NCBI GenBank assembly: GCA_040877545.1
Contig: JBBDNN010000062.1
Location: 20,938 to 84,937, forward strand
Source: Gracilimonas sp040877545
GTDB lineage: Bacteria > Bacteroidota > Rhodothermia > Balneolales > Balneolaceae
DNA: 64,000 nucleotides
Direction: 5' to 3'
Shown here: positions 1 to 8,432 of the stretch, one piece after another
How positions within the stretch are numbered: the first letter of the stretch is position 1
Layout of the letters: the number at the start of each line of letters is the position of its first letter
Notes under the pieces: generated by a model
The model's input: the letters and a program-made list of their open reading frames with translations, nothing else
What the model was told of the DNA's origin: nothing
The model's database searches: none
Position numbers and translations under genes: made by a program

Positions 1-296
1 AAGGCTACTCCTAAAGTTGCCACACCTACTACAATAGCTGTAAGCATTAAAGTATGGGGAAGGGCATTCATATAATTAGCAACCTCTGATACCGGAAGTG
101 AAGCATCTTTTACCGGAACTGTTGCTCCATGTTTACTTGCCACCGAAACAAAAAACAGAATTACCCCGGCCTGAAATATAGAAAGCCCGATTACCTTCTT
201 TACCAGATTTTTTTTCATCAGCATACCATACAAACCAATAGCGAGAATTATAATGGTAAACCAATAGGCATAATGCCCGATAAAAAAATCAAGCAT
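1..296 (-). CDS. mrpC: Mrp Na+/H+ antiporter subunit C (partial)
   Basis: This is the N-terminal part of MrpC, a small membrane subunit related to NuoK that forms part of the Mrp multisubunit Na+/H+ antiporter. The reading frame starts with ATG at 296-294, behind a clear AGGAGG ribosome site, and runs off the left edge, so about 98 residues are visible. The first residues form a transmembrane helix (YWFTIIILAIGLYGML), followed by KKVIGLSIFQAGVILFFV, which is typical of MrpC/NuoK. The start overlaps the end of mrpB by 8 bases, suggesting translational coupling. mrpD and the large antiporter subunit probably follow beyond the window. Confidence 0.88.
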   Translation of the reverse strand, partial: MLDFFIGHYAYWFTIIILAIGLYGMLMKKNLVKKVIGLSIFQAGVILFFVSVASKHGATVPVKDASLPVSEVANYMNALPHTLMLTAIVVGVATLGVA

Positions 297-750
297 AATC
301 TTCCTCCTCTGAAATAAAATCCTCCCCTAATACCATATTATCATAAATAGAAACCAATACAGCCATAACAGTGAGTCCAATACCTAATTCAATAATAAGG
401 ATTCCCCAGTATCGAAGGTCGGCGCCATCTAATCCCGGAAGCGGCACCATTTCGTAATCCAGAAAATATCCCCCGGTAATTACGGCTGTTAAACCTATTC
501 CAAAATAAATGAGTACACCTATAACAGCCAATGGTGTGGAGAGATATTCTTTAAACTGGAGGGTAGATAATTCTTTGCCCCCGGAAATCCTGATGAGAAG
601 CAGAGAAGCTGCAAGTAAAGTTCCACCCTGAAATCCACCGCCAGGACTATAGTGGCCATGAAAAATAACATACATCCCAAAAATCATGATGTAGGGGCTT
701 AAAAACCGGGAACCTAAAAGTACGATGGGGCTTTGTCCTTTACTCGTCAT
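289..750 (-). CDS. mrpB: Mrp Na+/H+ antiporter subunit B
   Basis: The 153-residue product has four predicted membrane helices and the MnhB-domain signature HGHYSPGGGFQGG near residue 31. MrpB is a membrane subunit of the Mrp antiporter complex, which exchanges cytoplasmic Na+ for external H+ and supports pH and salt tolerance. The gene overlaps the upstream MbhE-like gene by 11 bases and mrpC by 8 bases, so the operon is tightly coupled. Family membership is secure from the signature and from the neighbours; the exact ion specificity cannot be read from the sequence. Confidence 0.9.
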   Translation of the reverse strand: MTSKGQSPIVLLGSRFLSPYIMIFGMYVIFHGHYSPGGGFQGGTLLAASLLLIRISGGKELSTLQFKEYLSTPLAVIGVLIYFGIGLTAVITGGYFLDYEMVPLPGLDGADLRYWGILIIELGIGLTVMAVLVSIYDNMVLGEDFISEEEDYA

Positions 751-1045
751 CTTTTCTCCTGTTTCTTAGAACGAGTATTACAATCATACCAGCAGTAAAA
801 ATCACAATTTGCTCGCCAAGGGTATCAACACTACGATAGTCGCCCAAAATAACGGTGACAATATTTGGGGTGTGAGCATCGGTGTAGGCATTTTCAATAT
901 AATAATGTCCAGGAACTTGCGAGCCGGTGAGGCTGGTTTCCTGATGCATCTGGTTATCGGTATCTCCACGATAAGGCAAATCCGATACTGCAAAAAGCAG
1001 GATAAAAGTAAAAATGATGATTAAAAGTAATTGTACGTACTTCAA
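740..1045 (-). CDS. MbhE-like Mrp antiporter subunit (MrpA C-terminal domain as a separate protein)
   Basis: The 101-residue product has an N-terminal helix, a periplasmic loop, the motif PNIVTVILGDYRSVDTLGEQIV and a second helix. In single-chain MrpA proteins a very similar segment (NxVTVILVDFRxxDTxGE) forms the C-terminal end; in membrane-bound hydrogenases and many Mrp operons it is the separate MbhE subunit. Its position between the MbhD-like gene and mrpB is the standard order. It probably packs against the B subunit in the membrane. A four-base ATGA overlap links it to the upstream gene. Confidence 0.83.
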   Translation of the reverse strand: MKYVQLLLIIIFTFILLFAVSDLPYRGDTDNQMHQETSLTGSQVPGHYYIENAYTDAHTPNIVTVILGDYRSVDTLGEQIVIFTAGMIVILVLRNRRKDDE

Positions 1046-1287
1046 TCTATTGTCTTATAAGTGGTTTGAAAAATGGCGATAATCAACAAAATTCCCGTAA
1101 TTCCCGCCCCGACTACTGCTTCGGTAAATCCAACATCAACTGCACCCATGGCGGTAAATAATAAGGCCATCAAAAAGCTGAAAAGCGTGAGTGTAACTAC
1201 CGCAATCAGAAGATCCTTTGCTTCCAGCGCAATGATGGCTGTAATCAGCAGAAAGAAAAATAGTATGAGTTCAAGTTCCCAGTACAT
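1042..1287 (-). CDS. MbhD-like Mrp antiporter subunit (DUF4040)
   Basis: The 81-residue membrane protein has three helices and carries the motif GAVDVGFTEAVVGAG, the hallmark of the DUF4040/MbhD domain. This domain is normally fused near the C-terminus of MrpA, but here it is a free subunit as in split Mrp and Mbh complexes. Its Glu in FTEA is in the region thought to line the ion path in related complexes. It lies directly after mrpG and overlaps the MbhE-like gene by four bases, so co-translation is likely. Confidence 0.85.
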   Translation of the reverse strand: MYWELELILFFFLLITAIIALEAKDLLIAVVTLTLFSFLMALLFTAMGAVDVGFTEAVVGAGITGILLIIAIFQTTYKTID

Positions 1288-1290
1288 GGC

Positions 1291-1614
1291 TTAGTTTTGA
1301 TCCTTTTTATCTTTTGAAAACAACGGCTTCAGACCTGATTTATAGGCCGCGTCTGCCAAGGCGTGAACACCAATCGGGTTGGCAAGTGCAATGAAAATTA
1401 ATATCAGAAAAAGCTTGAGGCTGTTGATGTGAAAGCCTTCATAAATTATTAAACCGAAAATCACCAGCATTATCCCGAGTGCATCACTTTTACTAATGGC
1501 ATGAGTGCGGGAGTAGAAGTCAGGTAATCGAATGATTCCAACACTGCCAACGAGCAGAAAGAAAATTCCCGCAACAACAAAAATAATGGTGAAAAGGGAG
1601 GTAATATCAATCAT
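1291..1614 (-). CDS. mrpG: Mrp Na+/H+ antiporter subunit G
   Basis: The product has three membrane helices and the MnhG signature VGIIRLPDFYSRTHA. The longest reading frame starts 12 codons upstream, inside mrpF; I chose the internal Met (MIDITSLF) because its ATG overlaps the mrpF stop by 8 bases, the same spacing used between mrpB and mrpC, and because it starts the first helix directly. That gives 107 residues, normal for MrpG. MrpG is a small structural subunit of the antiporter. Confidence 0.88.
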   Translation of the reverse strand: MIDITSLFTIIFVVAGIFFLLVGSVGIIRLPDFYSRTHAISKSDALGIMLVIFGLIIYEGFHINSLKLFLILIFIALANPIGVHALADAAYKSGLKPLFSKDKKDQN

Positions 1615-1882
1615 CGAGTTCGGTATTAGAAGATGAAAAATATTTGGCAATGGCTAACGATCCGATGAATCCCAGGATAGCATACGCCAGGGTAATATCG
1701 ATGAACATATCAATGCGGCCAAAGAGGTAACCAATTAGGCAAATTAAGGCGATGGTTTTAGTAGCGATGGCATTGGTGCCAATCAGGCGGTCAAAAACAG
1801 TTGGCCCTTTCGCAACCCGGTAAGCTGGAACAACAATGATGGCGGTAAGAATAACGGCACTATACAAGAAAAAAGTTTCCAC
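1607..1882 (-). CDS. mrpF: Mrp Na+/H+ antiporter subunit F
   Basis: The 91-residue protein shows the MrpF pattern: helix 1, then RVAKGPTVFDRLIGTNAIATK, then two more helices. It starts with GTG, whose G is shared with the TAG stop of mrpE, so termination and restart coincide. MrpF is a small membrane subunit needed for assembly and activity of the complex. A length of about 90 residues is normal for the family. Confidence 0.88.
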   Translation of the reverse strand: METFFLYSAVILTAIIVVPAYRVAKGPTVFDRLIGTNAIATKTIALICLIGYLFGRIDMFIDITLAYAILGFIGSLAIAKYFSSSNTELDD

Positions 1883-2439
1883 TACAGTTGTTCCTCCGAA
1901 TTGATGATCCTGACATCAGAAACAACAGGATGCATTTCCTTGCTAAACAATTTCAATACCTGCTGAGGCATGGAATCATCAATGATTCCGCCATACGATT
2001 TTGGCACTAACGAGTGAACTAAAAACTCATCGCCTTCAATATCTACCGTTAATGTTCCGGGGGTAAGTGAAATAGAATTACCTAAAATCATTTTGGCATG
2101 CACATTTGGCAAGTTCACTTTAAAGCGGATCATTTGAGGTTGTACCGAGATAGTGGGTGCCAATAAAATGCGAACCACCTGTGTAGCCGAAACAATAATC
2201 TGGAAACCAAGCCAAACAAAATAATACGGGAGGTAAGTAAAACGAAGCTCGTTCATTACATCATTTTCATCCTCAAAAAACCGGTGCTTTTTATACTGGT
2301 AGTTCAGCGCAAGCACAATGGAAACACTTATTACACCCATCAAGGCATGAATGATATCGAAATATCCACTCATGATGAACCAAAAAGCCATCAGGCTAAT
2401 AAAGGAGAGTATGGTGCTTTTGACAGAAAGAGATTTCAA
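1882..2439 (-). CDS. mrpE: Mrp Na+/H+ antiporter subunit E
   Basis: The 185-residue product has two N-terminal membrane helices, the segment PYYFVWLGFQIIVSATQVV and a soluble C-terminal part with GNSISLTPGTLTVDIEG, all characteristic of MrpE. It is the first gene of the operon. The only in-frame start near the first helix is TTG at 2439, without an obvious ribosome site. An ATG about 60 bases upstream, at roughly 2497, would join this frame only if a run of eight A (minus strand, 2462-2469) had nine, so the true N-terminus is uncertain. Confidence 0.85.
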   Translation of the reverse strand: MKSLSVKSTILSFISLMAFWFIMSGYFDIIHALMGVISVSIVLALNYQYKKHRFFEDENDVMNELRFTYLPYYFVWLGFQIIVSATQVVRILLAPTISVQPQMIRFKVNLPNVHAKMILGNSISLTPGTLTVDIEGDEFLVHSLVPKSYGGIIDDSMPQQVLKLFSKEMHPVVSDVRIINSEEQL

Positions 2440-2636
2440 GAGTGAGGATGATCCGTTAGCCTTTTTTTTGAACGGCTGGAAACATACAAATTCTCCATAT
2501 CAGCCGAAATCTTTTTCGTGTGATTTACCTTAGTTTGCAAATCTTTACCAAATTGAGGTGGGGTGAAGAAAAAAATTCTGTGAGTTGTAGATTTCCATCC
2601 GATAGCCTTTGTAGTTTTTATCGCATTTTTGCTGAG

Positions 2637-2690
2637 CCCTATCCATCAGACCGTTTGAAGCGTCCAGATGGATAGGGTCACTTTTTTTTT
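2637..2690 (+). terminator. Strong stem-loop plus T-run with no gene upstream on this strand
   Basis: An 11-bp perfect inverted repeat (CCCTATCCATC at 2637-2647, GATGGATAGGG at 2667-2677), extended by an inner GAC/GTC pair, is followed by TCAC and nine T. This is a textbook intrinsic terminator on the plus strand, but the only gene upstream, mrpE, runs the other way. It may end a small RNA made in 2450-2636 or attenuate the leader of the gene starting at 2742. I see no open frame between 2440 and 2735. Confidence 0.6.
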
Positions 2691-2741
2691 AAATCCTCCG
2701 CACTGAGTACATTAGCCTTACCATTCAATTAATAAATGATT

Positions 2742-3632
2742 ATGAAAAATTCTCTACTATTTTTTATCACGATCTTTTTGATGATTTCCGGATCCTTAAT
2801 GGCACAGGAACTGAAAGAGGAAGGAGCCGAGATTCAGCAAATCACGGAAGGACATCAATTCACCGAAGGACCTTTTTGGCACAGCGATGGATTTTTACTT
2901 TACAGTGATATTCCCGCCAATCAAATTTATAAATGGACTCCGGGTGGAGAAAAAGAAATATTTTTGGAACTTTCAGGACATTCAAACGGCATAACCGCCG
3001 ATGGCAATGGTGGAATGATAACAGCTCAGCACGATGGGAAGCTTTCGCGGCTTAGTACAGAAGGGGAGACAACAATCCTGGCAGATACCTACAATGGAAA
3101 TCGCCTCAACAGTCCCAATGATGTTGCCGTCACTTCCAACGGAACTATCTATTTTACTGATCCTCCTTATGGTGTAGATGATGAAAAACGGGAGCTGGAT
3201 TTTAGCGGAGTCTATAGATTTAAGGAAGGATGGGATGAGCCGGAATTGTTGTATGATGAATTTAACACTCCCAATGGAATTGTGTTTTCTCTGGATGAAA
3301 ACCGGTTCTACGTAAATGATACGCAAACCGGTCGGATTATGGTATTTGAGGTGGATGAAAATGGCAAGGTTTCGGAAGGCAGTTTATTTGCTGAAGTGGG
3401 AAAAGCTGCACCAACCGGCGCTGCCGACGGAATGGTAGTGGATGAAAATGGAAATCTATATTCCACCGGCCCGAAGGGAATTCACATCTTTGATAAAGAA
3501 GGAAATGAAATGGAAACCGTCTCCACTCCCAGGGTAACAAATCTCGAATTTGGCACAGAAGACAACCGCACTTTATTTATGACAAGTCCGGCGGGTGTTT
3601 ATTCTGTTCGGATGAAGGTGAGGGGCAATTAA
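2742..3632 (+). CDS. Exported SMP-30/gluconolactonase family protein
   Basis: The product is a six-bladed propeller of the SMP-30/gluconolaconase/LRE family. These enzymes hydrolyse sugar lactones or similar esters with one divalent metal. Visible motifs are EGPFWHSDGFLLYSD (metal-ligand Glu), NSPNDVAVTSNGTIYFTDPPYG, NTPNGIVFSLDENRFYVND and GAADGMVVDENGNLY, all with the expected Asn and Asp ligands. An N-terminal signal peptide ending in SLMAQ points to the periplasm. I chose the second ATG (2742) since it begins the signal sequence MKNSLLFF. It has no operon partners; the substrate is unknown. Confidence 0.85.
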   Translation: MKNSLLFFITIFLMISGSLMAQELKEEGAEIQQITEGHQFTEGPFWHSDGFLLYSDIPANQIYKWTPGGEKEIFLELSGHSNGITADGNGGMITAQHDGKLSRLSTEGETTILADTYNGNRLNSPNDVAVTSNGTIYFTDPPYGVDDEKRELDFSGVYRFKEGWDEPELLYDEFNTPNGIVFSLDENRFYVNDTQTGRIMVFEVDENGKVSEGSLFAEVGKAAPTGAADGMVVDENGNLYSTGPKGIHIFDKEGNEMETVSTPRVTNLEFGTEDNRTLFMTSPAGVYSVRMKVRGN

Positions 3633-3769
3633 TAAATCCCAAATTCCAGTTATCACAGGAGTACGATTTGGGTTTTGTGATTCCATTTCTCATGTTTGAA
3701 CCAGTTTCCAAAATCCTCTTGGGGTGATAATCTCAACATTTCTACACTGCCTGCAGTTACACAACTGTA

Positions 3770-4204
3770 TTATTTTGGCAATGAATTTTTAGCCTTTATC
3801 TGTCCCGGATGATCTATAATTATTTGCGGAGTTCCCTCGTGACTTTCTATTCTACCACTGACACAAACTTCTCTGTTCCGATAGATCTCTTCCGGAGGGT
3901 TTCTCCATTTATTCCGATCTTCACCCCAGATAACAGCTGTAAAAAGTTGGTTGGGATCAGGCTGGCCAAAATTCAAAAAAGTGGGTTCACCACCAATCTG
4001 CGGCAGGTATCGGGCTGATGCAATTTCACCGCAGACTTCAGCAGCCGTGCCAATATAATTATCCGCTTCCGTTGCTTCGATTCGGATTTCCGGCTCAGGC
4101 GGGGAAGAGTCAGGCCGGTGGATTCTGGACAAGATCAACCCGCCAATCATGATGATTATAACAATGGGAAAAATGTAGTTGAGATATTTACGGAGTGCTT
4201 TCAT
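3770..4204 (-). CDS. Membrane-anchored OB-fold protein
   Basis: The 144-residue protein has one N-terminal helix (about residues 8-27) and then a soluble domain ending in REVCVSGRIESHEGTPQIIIDHPGQI. This ending, with VCGEI earlier and two conserved Cys, is the pattern of small OB-fold domains that bind nucleic acid or act as a structural module. The helix would anchor the domain outside the cytoplasmic membrane. The gene is alone, divergent from nuoL. The fold is inferred from the pattern; no function can be assigned. Confidence 0.55.
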   Translation of the reverse strand: MKALRKYLNYIFPIVIIIMIGGLILSRIHRPDSSPPEPEIRIEATEADNYIGTAAEVCGEIASARYLPQIGGEPTFLNFGQPDPNQLFTAVIWGEDRNKWRNPPEEIYRNREVCVSGRIESHEGTPQIIIDHPGQIKAKNSLPK

Positions 4205-4419
4205 TGGCAGATAGAAGTTTGTATACGGGATTTATATATAAGTCACTTTACTTATACTAACAATAATGTGGACATTGGAATTTGAAAGTTGGATTTTGGT
4301 AATCTCCTAAAGGAATGGTTTGTACTACAGATATTGTTGCTCGAAAAGAATGAATTTCCACCAGGATGATTTACCGCAAAATTAGCACAAAACGGTCTTT
4401 ACCTTCCTGTAGTTTTTTG

Positions 4420-4427
4420 TATCTTTG
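4420..4427 (+). promoter_or_regulatory. Candidate nuoL promoter (TAnnTTTG-type box)
   Basis: TATCTTTG matches the TAnnTTTG -7 box known from Bacteroidota-type sigma factors. A TTTA about 18 bases upstream could stand for the -33 TTTG. Initiation would fall near 4433, giving a leader of about 60 bases before nuoL. The match is exact for the box but the upstream element is weak. Confidence 0.4.
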
Positions 4428-4437
4428 CCATCCATTT

Positions 4438-4466
4438 AGGAGCCGCGCCGTACGTGTGGCTTTCCT
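4438..4466 (+). promoter_or_regulatory. Stem-loop at the predicted 5' end of the nuoL mRNA
   Basis: AGCCGCGC (4441-4448) pairs with the following GTGTGGCT-type arm (4454-4461) over eight base pairs including two G-T pairs, with loop CGTAC. An outer AGG/CCT pair continues it past a TT bulge. It sits just downstream of the candidate promoter. It could protect the transcript end or be a weak terminator, since only four T follow. Confidence 0.4.
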
Positions 4467-4493
4467 TTTACAAATCAAAAAATAGTCTTTTTA

Positions 4494-6515
4494 ATGGAAT
4501 CCGCTACGGCGTTATTTGCTCTCATTATCGCTCTTCCATTGGTTGGTTTTCTGATTAACGGAATAGCCGGCCTTTTTGTAGAAAATTACCGGCAGAAAAA
4601 GCACATTATTGGCATTATAGCAAATACAGCTGTTTTTGTGCCATTTGTGATTGCCCTCTACTTCTTCATGAATATGTACGCCGATGATGAAGCCCTGGTA
4701 TTCAAATTTTTCACCTGGATGGAGGCCGGTAATTTCAGCGTTGATGTTGCTTACCGTGTCGATCAACTTTCTATTTTAATGACGCTGGTTGTGACCGGTG
4801 TCGGCTTTTTAATCCATGTGTATTCTATGGGATACATGGATAATGACGCAGGCTATTGGAAATTTTTTGCGTACCTGAATTTGTTCATTTTTGCGATGCT
4901 GAACCTGGTGCTTGGTAACAACCTGTTGCTGCTGTTTTTGGGCTGGGAAGGCGTGGGACTTTGTTCTTATCTGCTGATCGGTTTCTGGTATCAGGATATG
5001 GCAAAATCATCTGCTGCCAAAAAGGCTTTTATTTATAACCGTATTGGTGACTTTGCTTTTCTGATTGGCATGTTCATGGTTTTTCAAACCGTCGGCAGTC
5101 TCAACTTTGATGTGATTTTTGATAATCTGGATTCATTTTCCGAAGGTTATACTTTCACTATTGCTTTATTATTTTTTATTGGTGCGACGGGGAAAAGTGC
5201 TCAGATCCCGTTGTTTGTCTGGCTGCCCGATGCCATGGCTGGCCCGACTCCGGTTTCTGCACTAATTCACGCTGCCACCATGGTAACCTCGGGTATTTAC
5301 CTGATTACCAGGCTTTCCCCCATGTATGTAATGGTGCCGGAAGTGATGCTGATTGTTGCAATTATTGGCGCCTTAACCGCCATTGTTGCAGCCACTATCG
5401 CCATTACACAAAATGATATTAAAAGTGTACTTGCCTACTCAACCGTTTCCCAATTAGGATATATGTTTCTTGCCCTGGGCGCGGGTGGTTTTACCGCCGC
5501 TATGTTTCATGTGGTTACTCACGCCTTTTTCAAAGCCTGTTTATTCCTTGGCTCCGGTTCGGTTATTCATACCATGCACCATGTTGAACACGAGCTGGAA
5601 CACGAAGGCAAAGAGGTGCATTTCGATCCGCAGGATATGCGAAATATGGGGGGGCTGAAAAAATATATGCCTTCTACCTATAAGACCTTTATGATTTCGA
5701 CCATTGCTATTGCAGGATTGCCACCATTGGCTGGCTTTTTCTCCAAAGATGAAGTATTGGCGATGGGTTTTAATGCGGGAATGGGTGAATATGCCGGCTG
5801 GGCTTACATTGGTCTTTGGGTAATTGGAATTATCACTGCTTTCCTGACTGCATTTTACATGTTCCGGCTCACACTCACCACTTTCCATGGAGAGTTCAAA
5901 CTTCCGCAGAGAATTAAAGAAGCCTTTGGTGCTGAAAAATATCTGCGTGAAAGTCCCTCAACTATGACCATCCCACTTTGGACACTGGCAGGACTTGCGG
6001 TAGTCGGTGGATTTCTGGGAGTGCCTAATTTTATTGTGGAAACCTTCACGCATACAGAAGCACATATCAATTTATTGCACAATTGGCTGATTAATGTTGC
6101 GGCAGATACTGAGCTTGTATTACCTCATTATATAGAATGGATATTATTGGCGGCTTCAGTAGTAATAGCTGTTGCGGGTGTTTGGGTTGCTTTCAGGATG
6201 TATAATAATAATCAGCAGCAAGAATCTGATGCCCGGTTATCAAAACGCTTTGGCGGAATGTATCAGCTTTGGCAAGACAAGTACAACCTGGATGAAGTGT
6301 ATGAAGGCGTTATTGGCAATCCGACCGTAAAATTTTCGGACAAAGTATTAGCAGTTTTCGATATGAAAATAGTAGATGGCGCTGTAAATGCCACTGCCGG
6401 TACTGTTCGTTTATTTGGAAGTTTATTCCGCTATGTGCAAACAGGAGTTGTCTCAAATTATGCTCTCGCTTTTGTGATCGGTGTGATTTTAATTCTCTAT
6501 TTAATGATAATGTAA
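4494..6515 (+). CDS. nuoL: NADH-quinone oxidoreductase subunit L
   Basis: NuoL is the distal antiporter-like membrane subunit of complex I, pumping protons (or Na+). The 673-residue product carries the conserved Glu in FLGWEGVGLCSYLLIG (Glu152), the Lys in GKSAQIPLFVWLPDAM (Lys234), and the GPTPVSALIHAATMV segment with the conserved His. The C-terminal lateral helix region ends at a single last helix, as expected for full length. It heads a nuoL-nuoM-PCD-nuoN run. Upstream lies an opposite-strand gene, so nuoA-K are elsewhere in the genome. The start ATG at 4494 gives the normal first helix. Confidence 0.95.
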   Translation: MESATALFALIIALPLVGFLINGIAGLFVENYRQKKHIIGIIANTAVFVPFVIALYFFMNMYADDEALVFKFFTWMEAGNFSVDVAYRVDQLSILMTLVVTGVGFLIHVYSMGYMDNDAGYWKFFAYLNLFIFAMLNLVLGNNLLLLFLGWEGVGLCSYLLIGFWYQDMAKSSAAKKAFIYNRIGDFAFLIGMFMVFQTVGSLNFDVIFDNLDSFSEGYTFTIALLFFIGATGKSAQIPLFVWLPDAMAGPTPVSALIHAATMVTSGIYLITRLSPMYVMVPEVMLIVAIIGALTAIVAATIAITQNDIKSVLAYSTVSQLGYMFLALGAGGFTAAMFHVVTHAFFKACLFLGSGSVIHTMHHVEHELEHEGKEVHFDPQDMRNMGGLKKYMPSTYKTFMISTIAIAGLPPLAGFFSKDEVLAMGFNAGMGEYAGWAYIGLWVIGIITAFLTAFYMFRLTLTTFHGEFKLPQRIKEAFGAEKYLRESPSTMTIPLWTLAGLAVVGGFLGVPNFIVETFTHTEAHINLLHNWLINVAADTELVLPHYIEWILLAASVVIAVAGVWVAFRMYNNNQQQESDARLSKRFGGMYQLWQDKYNLDEVYEGVIGNPTVKFSDKVLAVFDMKIVDGAVNATAGTVRLFGSLFRYVQTGVVSNYALAFVIGVILILYLMIM

Positions 6516-6531
6516 TGGTCGCGAATTTTTG

Positions 6532-8136
6532 ATGGAAACTCTTTTAAACATCATTATTTATTTACCTCTTTTAGGAATTCCCCTGATCTTGTTGATCAAG
6601 AATGAGAACTCCCAAAAATGGATTGCATTATTGGTTACAACCATCACCTTTGTGGCGTCTATTCCTTTGATGCTCAGTTTTGATATTGCTAATTCGGGCA
6701 CACCTCAATTTCTGACGGAAGGCGGACGGTTGATGGAATCGATGGATATCAAATACCTGATTGGCCTGGATGGTTTGAGTTTGCTGCTTTTCATGCTCAC
6801 CACATTTATGGGGCCGATTGTAATTTTGTCTTCCTGGAGTTCAGTTAAGAAACATCTCGCAGGATACTTGAGTATGCTTTTGTTGCTGCAAACAGCTTCA
6901 TTAGGTGTTTTTGCTTCTCTTGATTTGATTGTATTCTACGTATTCTTCGAACTCTCACTGATCCCAATGTACTTCCTGATTGGCATCTGGGGTGGGGCAG
7001 GACGAATTGAAGCCACCATCAAATTCTTCATATATACGTTGGTTGGTTCACTCGTTATGTTAGTTGGGTTGATCTATTTAGGTTATGATGCCGGCGCTTC
7101 AATGGCTGGTGTTAACTTCACCACCGATTGGCGCTTTCTATCAAGTGTGGGATATCAGATTGGATTGGTTGAGCAGACCTGGTTATTTCTTTCCTTTGCA
7201 CTGGCCTTCTGCATAAAGGTACCATTATTCCCTTTTCACACATGGCTGCCTTTTGCTCATACCGAAGCTCCAACTGCCGGTTCAGTAGTACTTGCCGCCA
7301 TTATGTTGAAGATGGGAACCTACGGCTTGCTTCGCGTTTGCCTGCCAATCTTTCCAAATGCTTTTATTGAATTTGCTCCGTGGATGGCAACATTGGCTGT
7401 GATTGGAATTATTTATGGCGCTTTGGTTGCCATGGTTCAAAAAGATGTGAAGAAACTGGTTGCCTATTCTTCAGTCAGTCATCTCGGTTTTGTGGTGCTG
7501 GGAATTTTTGCTTTCAACACGATAGCAGTACAGGGCGCACTCATACAGATGATCAATCACGGCCTTTCAACCGGCGCCTTATTCCTTATTGTTGGAATGA
7601 TTTACGACCGCCGCCATACACGACTGATCAAAGACTTTGGCGGAATTGCCCGGAAAATGCCTATTTTTGCCACAATATTTTTGATTGCTACTTTGGCTTC
7701 CATCGGTCTTCCCGGATTAAACGGATTTGTTGGTGAATTTTTGATTTTGAATGGTTCTTTCTTTTCTGAAGTCTATTCCAATAAAACATTTGCCGTTCTG
7801 GCAACTTCCGGAGTTATTTTAGCAGCTGTCTATATGTTGTGGATGTTCCAGCGTGTGATGTTTGGCCCCATTACCAATGAAGAGAATAATGCTTTGTTAG
7901 ATTTGAATGGCCGCGAAATAGGTCTCCTGGTACCACTGGTAATATTTATGTTTTGGATTGGAGTTCATCCGGTAAACTTCACGAAATACTCTGAAGTACA
8001 AGTAGATAATCTGATTAACTCTTCAAAAGAAAAAAGCATGGCGGTACTGGAAACTTCACGTACTGAAGAATTGCCAAACTGGACCGCGAAATTTTATGAT
8101 GTTGATAAATCTGAATCAGAATTAGTCTCAAAATAA
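6532..8136 (+). CDS. nuoM: NADH-quinone oxidoreductase subunit M
   Basis: This antiporter-like subunit of complex I has about 14 helices. The conserved Glu lies in YVFFELSLIPMYFLIGIWGG (Glu140), and the segment KVPLFPFHTWLPFAHTEAPTAGSV contains the conserved Lys, His and Pro residues of NuoM. Translation from ATG at 6532 is preferred over the in-frame TTG just upstream. The gene starts 16 bases after nuoL stops and is followed after one base by the pterin dehydratase gene. The extended hydrophilic tail after the last helix is short and lacks known motifs. Confidence 0.95.
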   Translation: METLLNIIIYLPLLGIPLILLIKNENSQKWIALLVTTITFVASIPLMLSFDIANSGTPQFLTEGGRLMESMDIKYLIGLDGLSLLLFMLTTFMGPIVILSSWSSVKKHLAGYLSMLLLLQTASLGVFASLDLIVFYVFFELSLIPMYFLIGIWGGAGRIEATIKFFIYTLVGSLVMLVGLIYLGYDAGASMAGVNFTTDWRFLSSVGYQIGLVEQTWLFLSFALAFCIKVPLFPFHTWLPFAHTEAPTAGSVVLAAIMLKMGTYGLLRVCLPIFPNAFIEFAPWMATLAVIGIIYGALVAMVQKDVKKLVAYSSVSHLGFVVLGIFAFNTIAVQGALIQMINHGLSTGALFLIVGMIYDRRHTRLIKDFGGIARKMPIFATIFLIATLASIGLPGLNGFVGEFLILNGSFFSEVYSNKTFAVLATSGVILAAVYMLWMFQRVMFGPITNEENNALLDLNGREIGLLVPLVIFMFWIGVHPVNFTKYSEVQVDNLINSSKEKSMAVLETSRTEELPNWTAKFYDVDKSESELVSK

Positions 8137-8137
8137 A

Positions 8138-8425
8138 ATGGCACAACCACTTTCAGAAACAGAAATTAAGGAAGCCCTGAATTCTTTAGAGGGATGGGAG
8201 TCTGGTGACAACACAATAAAAAAGGAATTTAAATTCAAAGACTTCAGCGAAGCACTGGGATTTATAGTCCGGGTGGGAGTAGCAGCTGAAAAGCAGGTTC
8301 ATCATCCCCACCTTTTTAATGTGTACAACACGGTGAACATTGAATTAAGCACACACGATGCCGGCGATAAAGTGACACAAAAAGATGTGGATCTGGCCAA
8401 AGCAATCGAAAGCATTACATCATAA
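8138..8425 (+). CDS. 4a-hydroxytetrahydrobiopterin dehydratase (PCD/DCoH)
   Basis: The 95-residue product is a pterin-4a-carbinolamine dehydratase, which removes water from the 4a-hydroxypterin formed by aromatic amino acid hydroxylases. The active-site pattern is intact: His55-His56-Pro57, then Tyr in NVYNTV, then His73-Asp74 in STHDAG. Length is normal. Its position is odd: it starts one base after nuoM stops and ends seven bases before nuoN starts, so it must share their transcript. No hydroxylase is nearby. The family is certain; a role linked to complex I is only a possibility. Confidence 0.9.
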   Translation: MAQPLSETEIKEALNSLEGWESGDNTIKKEFKFKDFSEALGFIVRVGVAAEKQVHHPHLFNVYNTVNIELSTHDAGDKVTQKDVDLAKAIESITS

Positions 8426-8432
8426 ATAGCGA

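Noticed and set aside
7380..7736. 118-codon Cys/Arg-rich frame in nuoM
   Set aside because: Shadow of nuoM in another frame with no start context.
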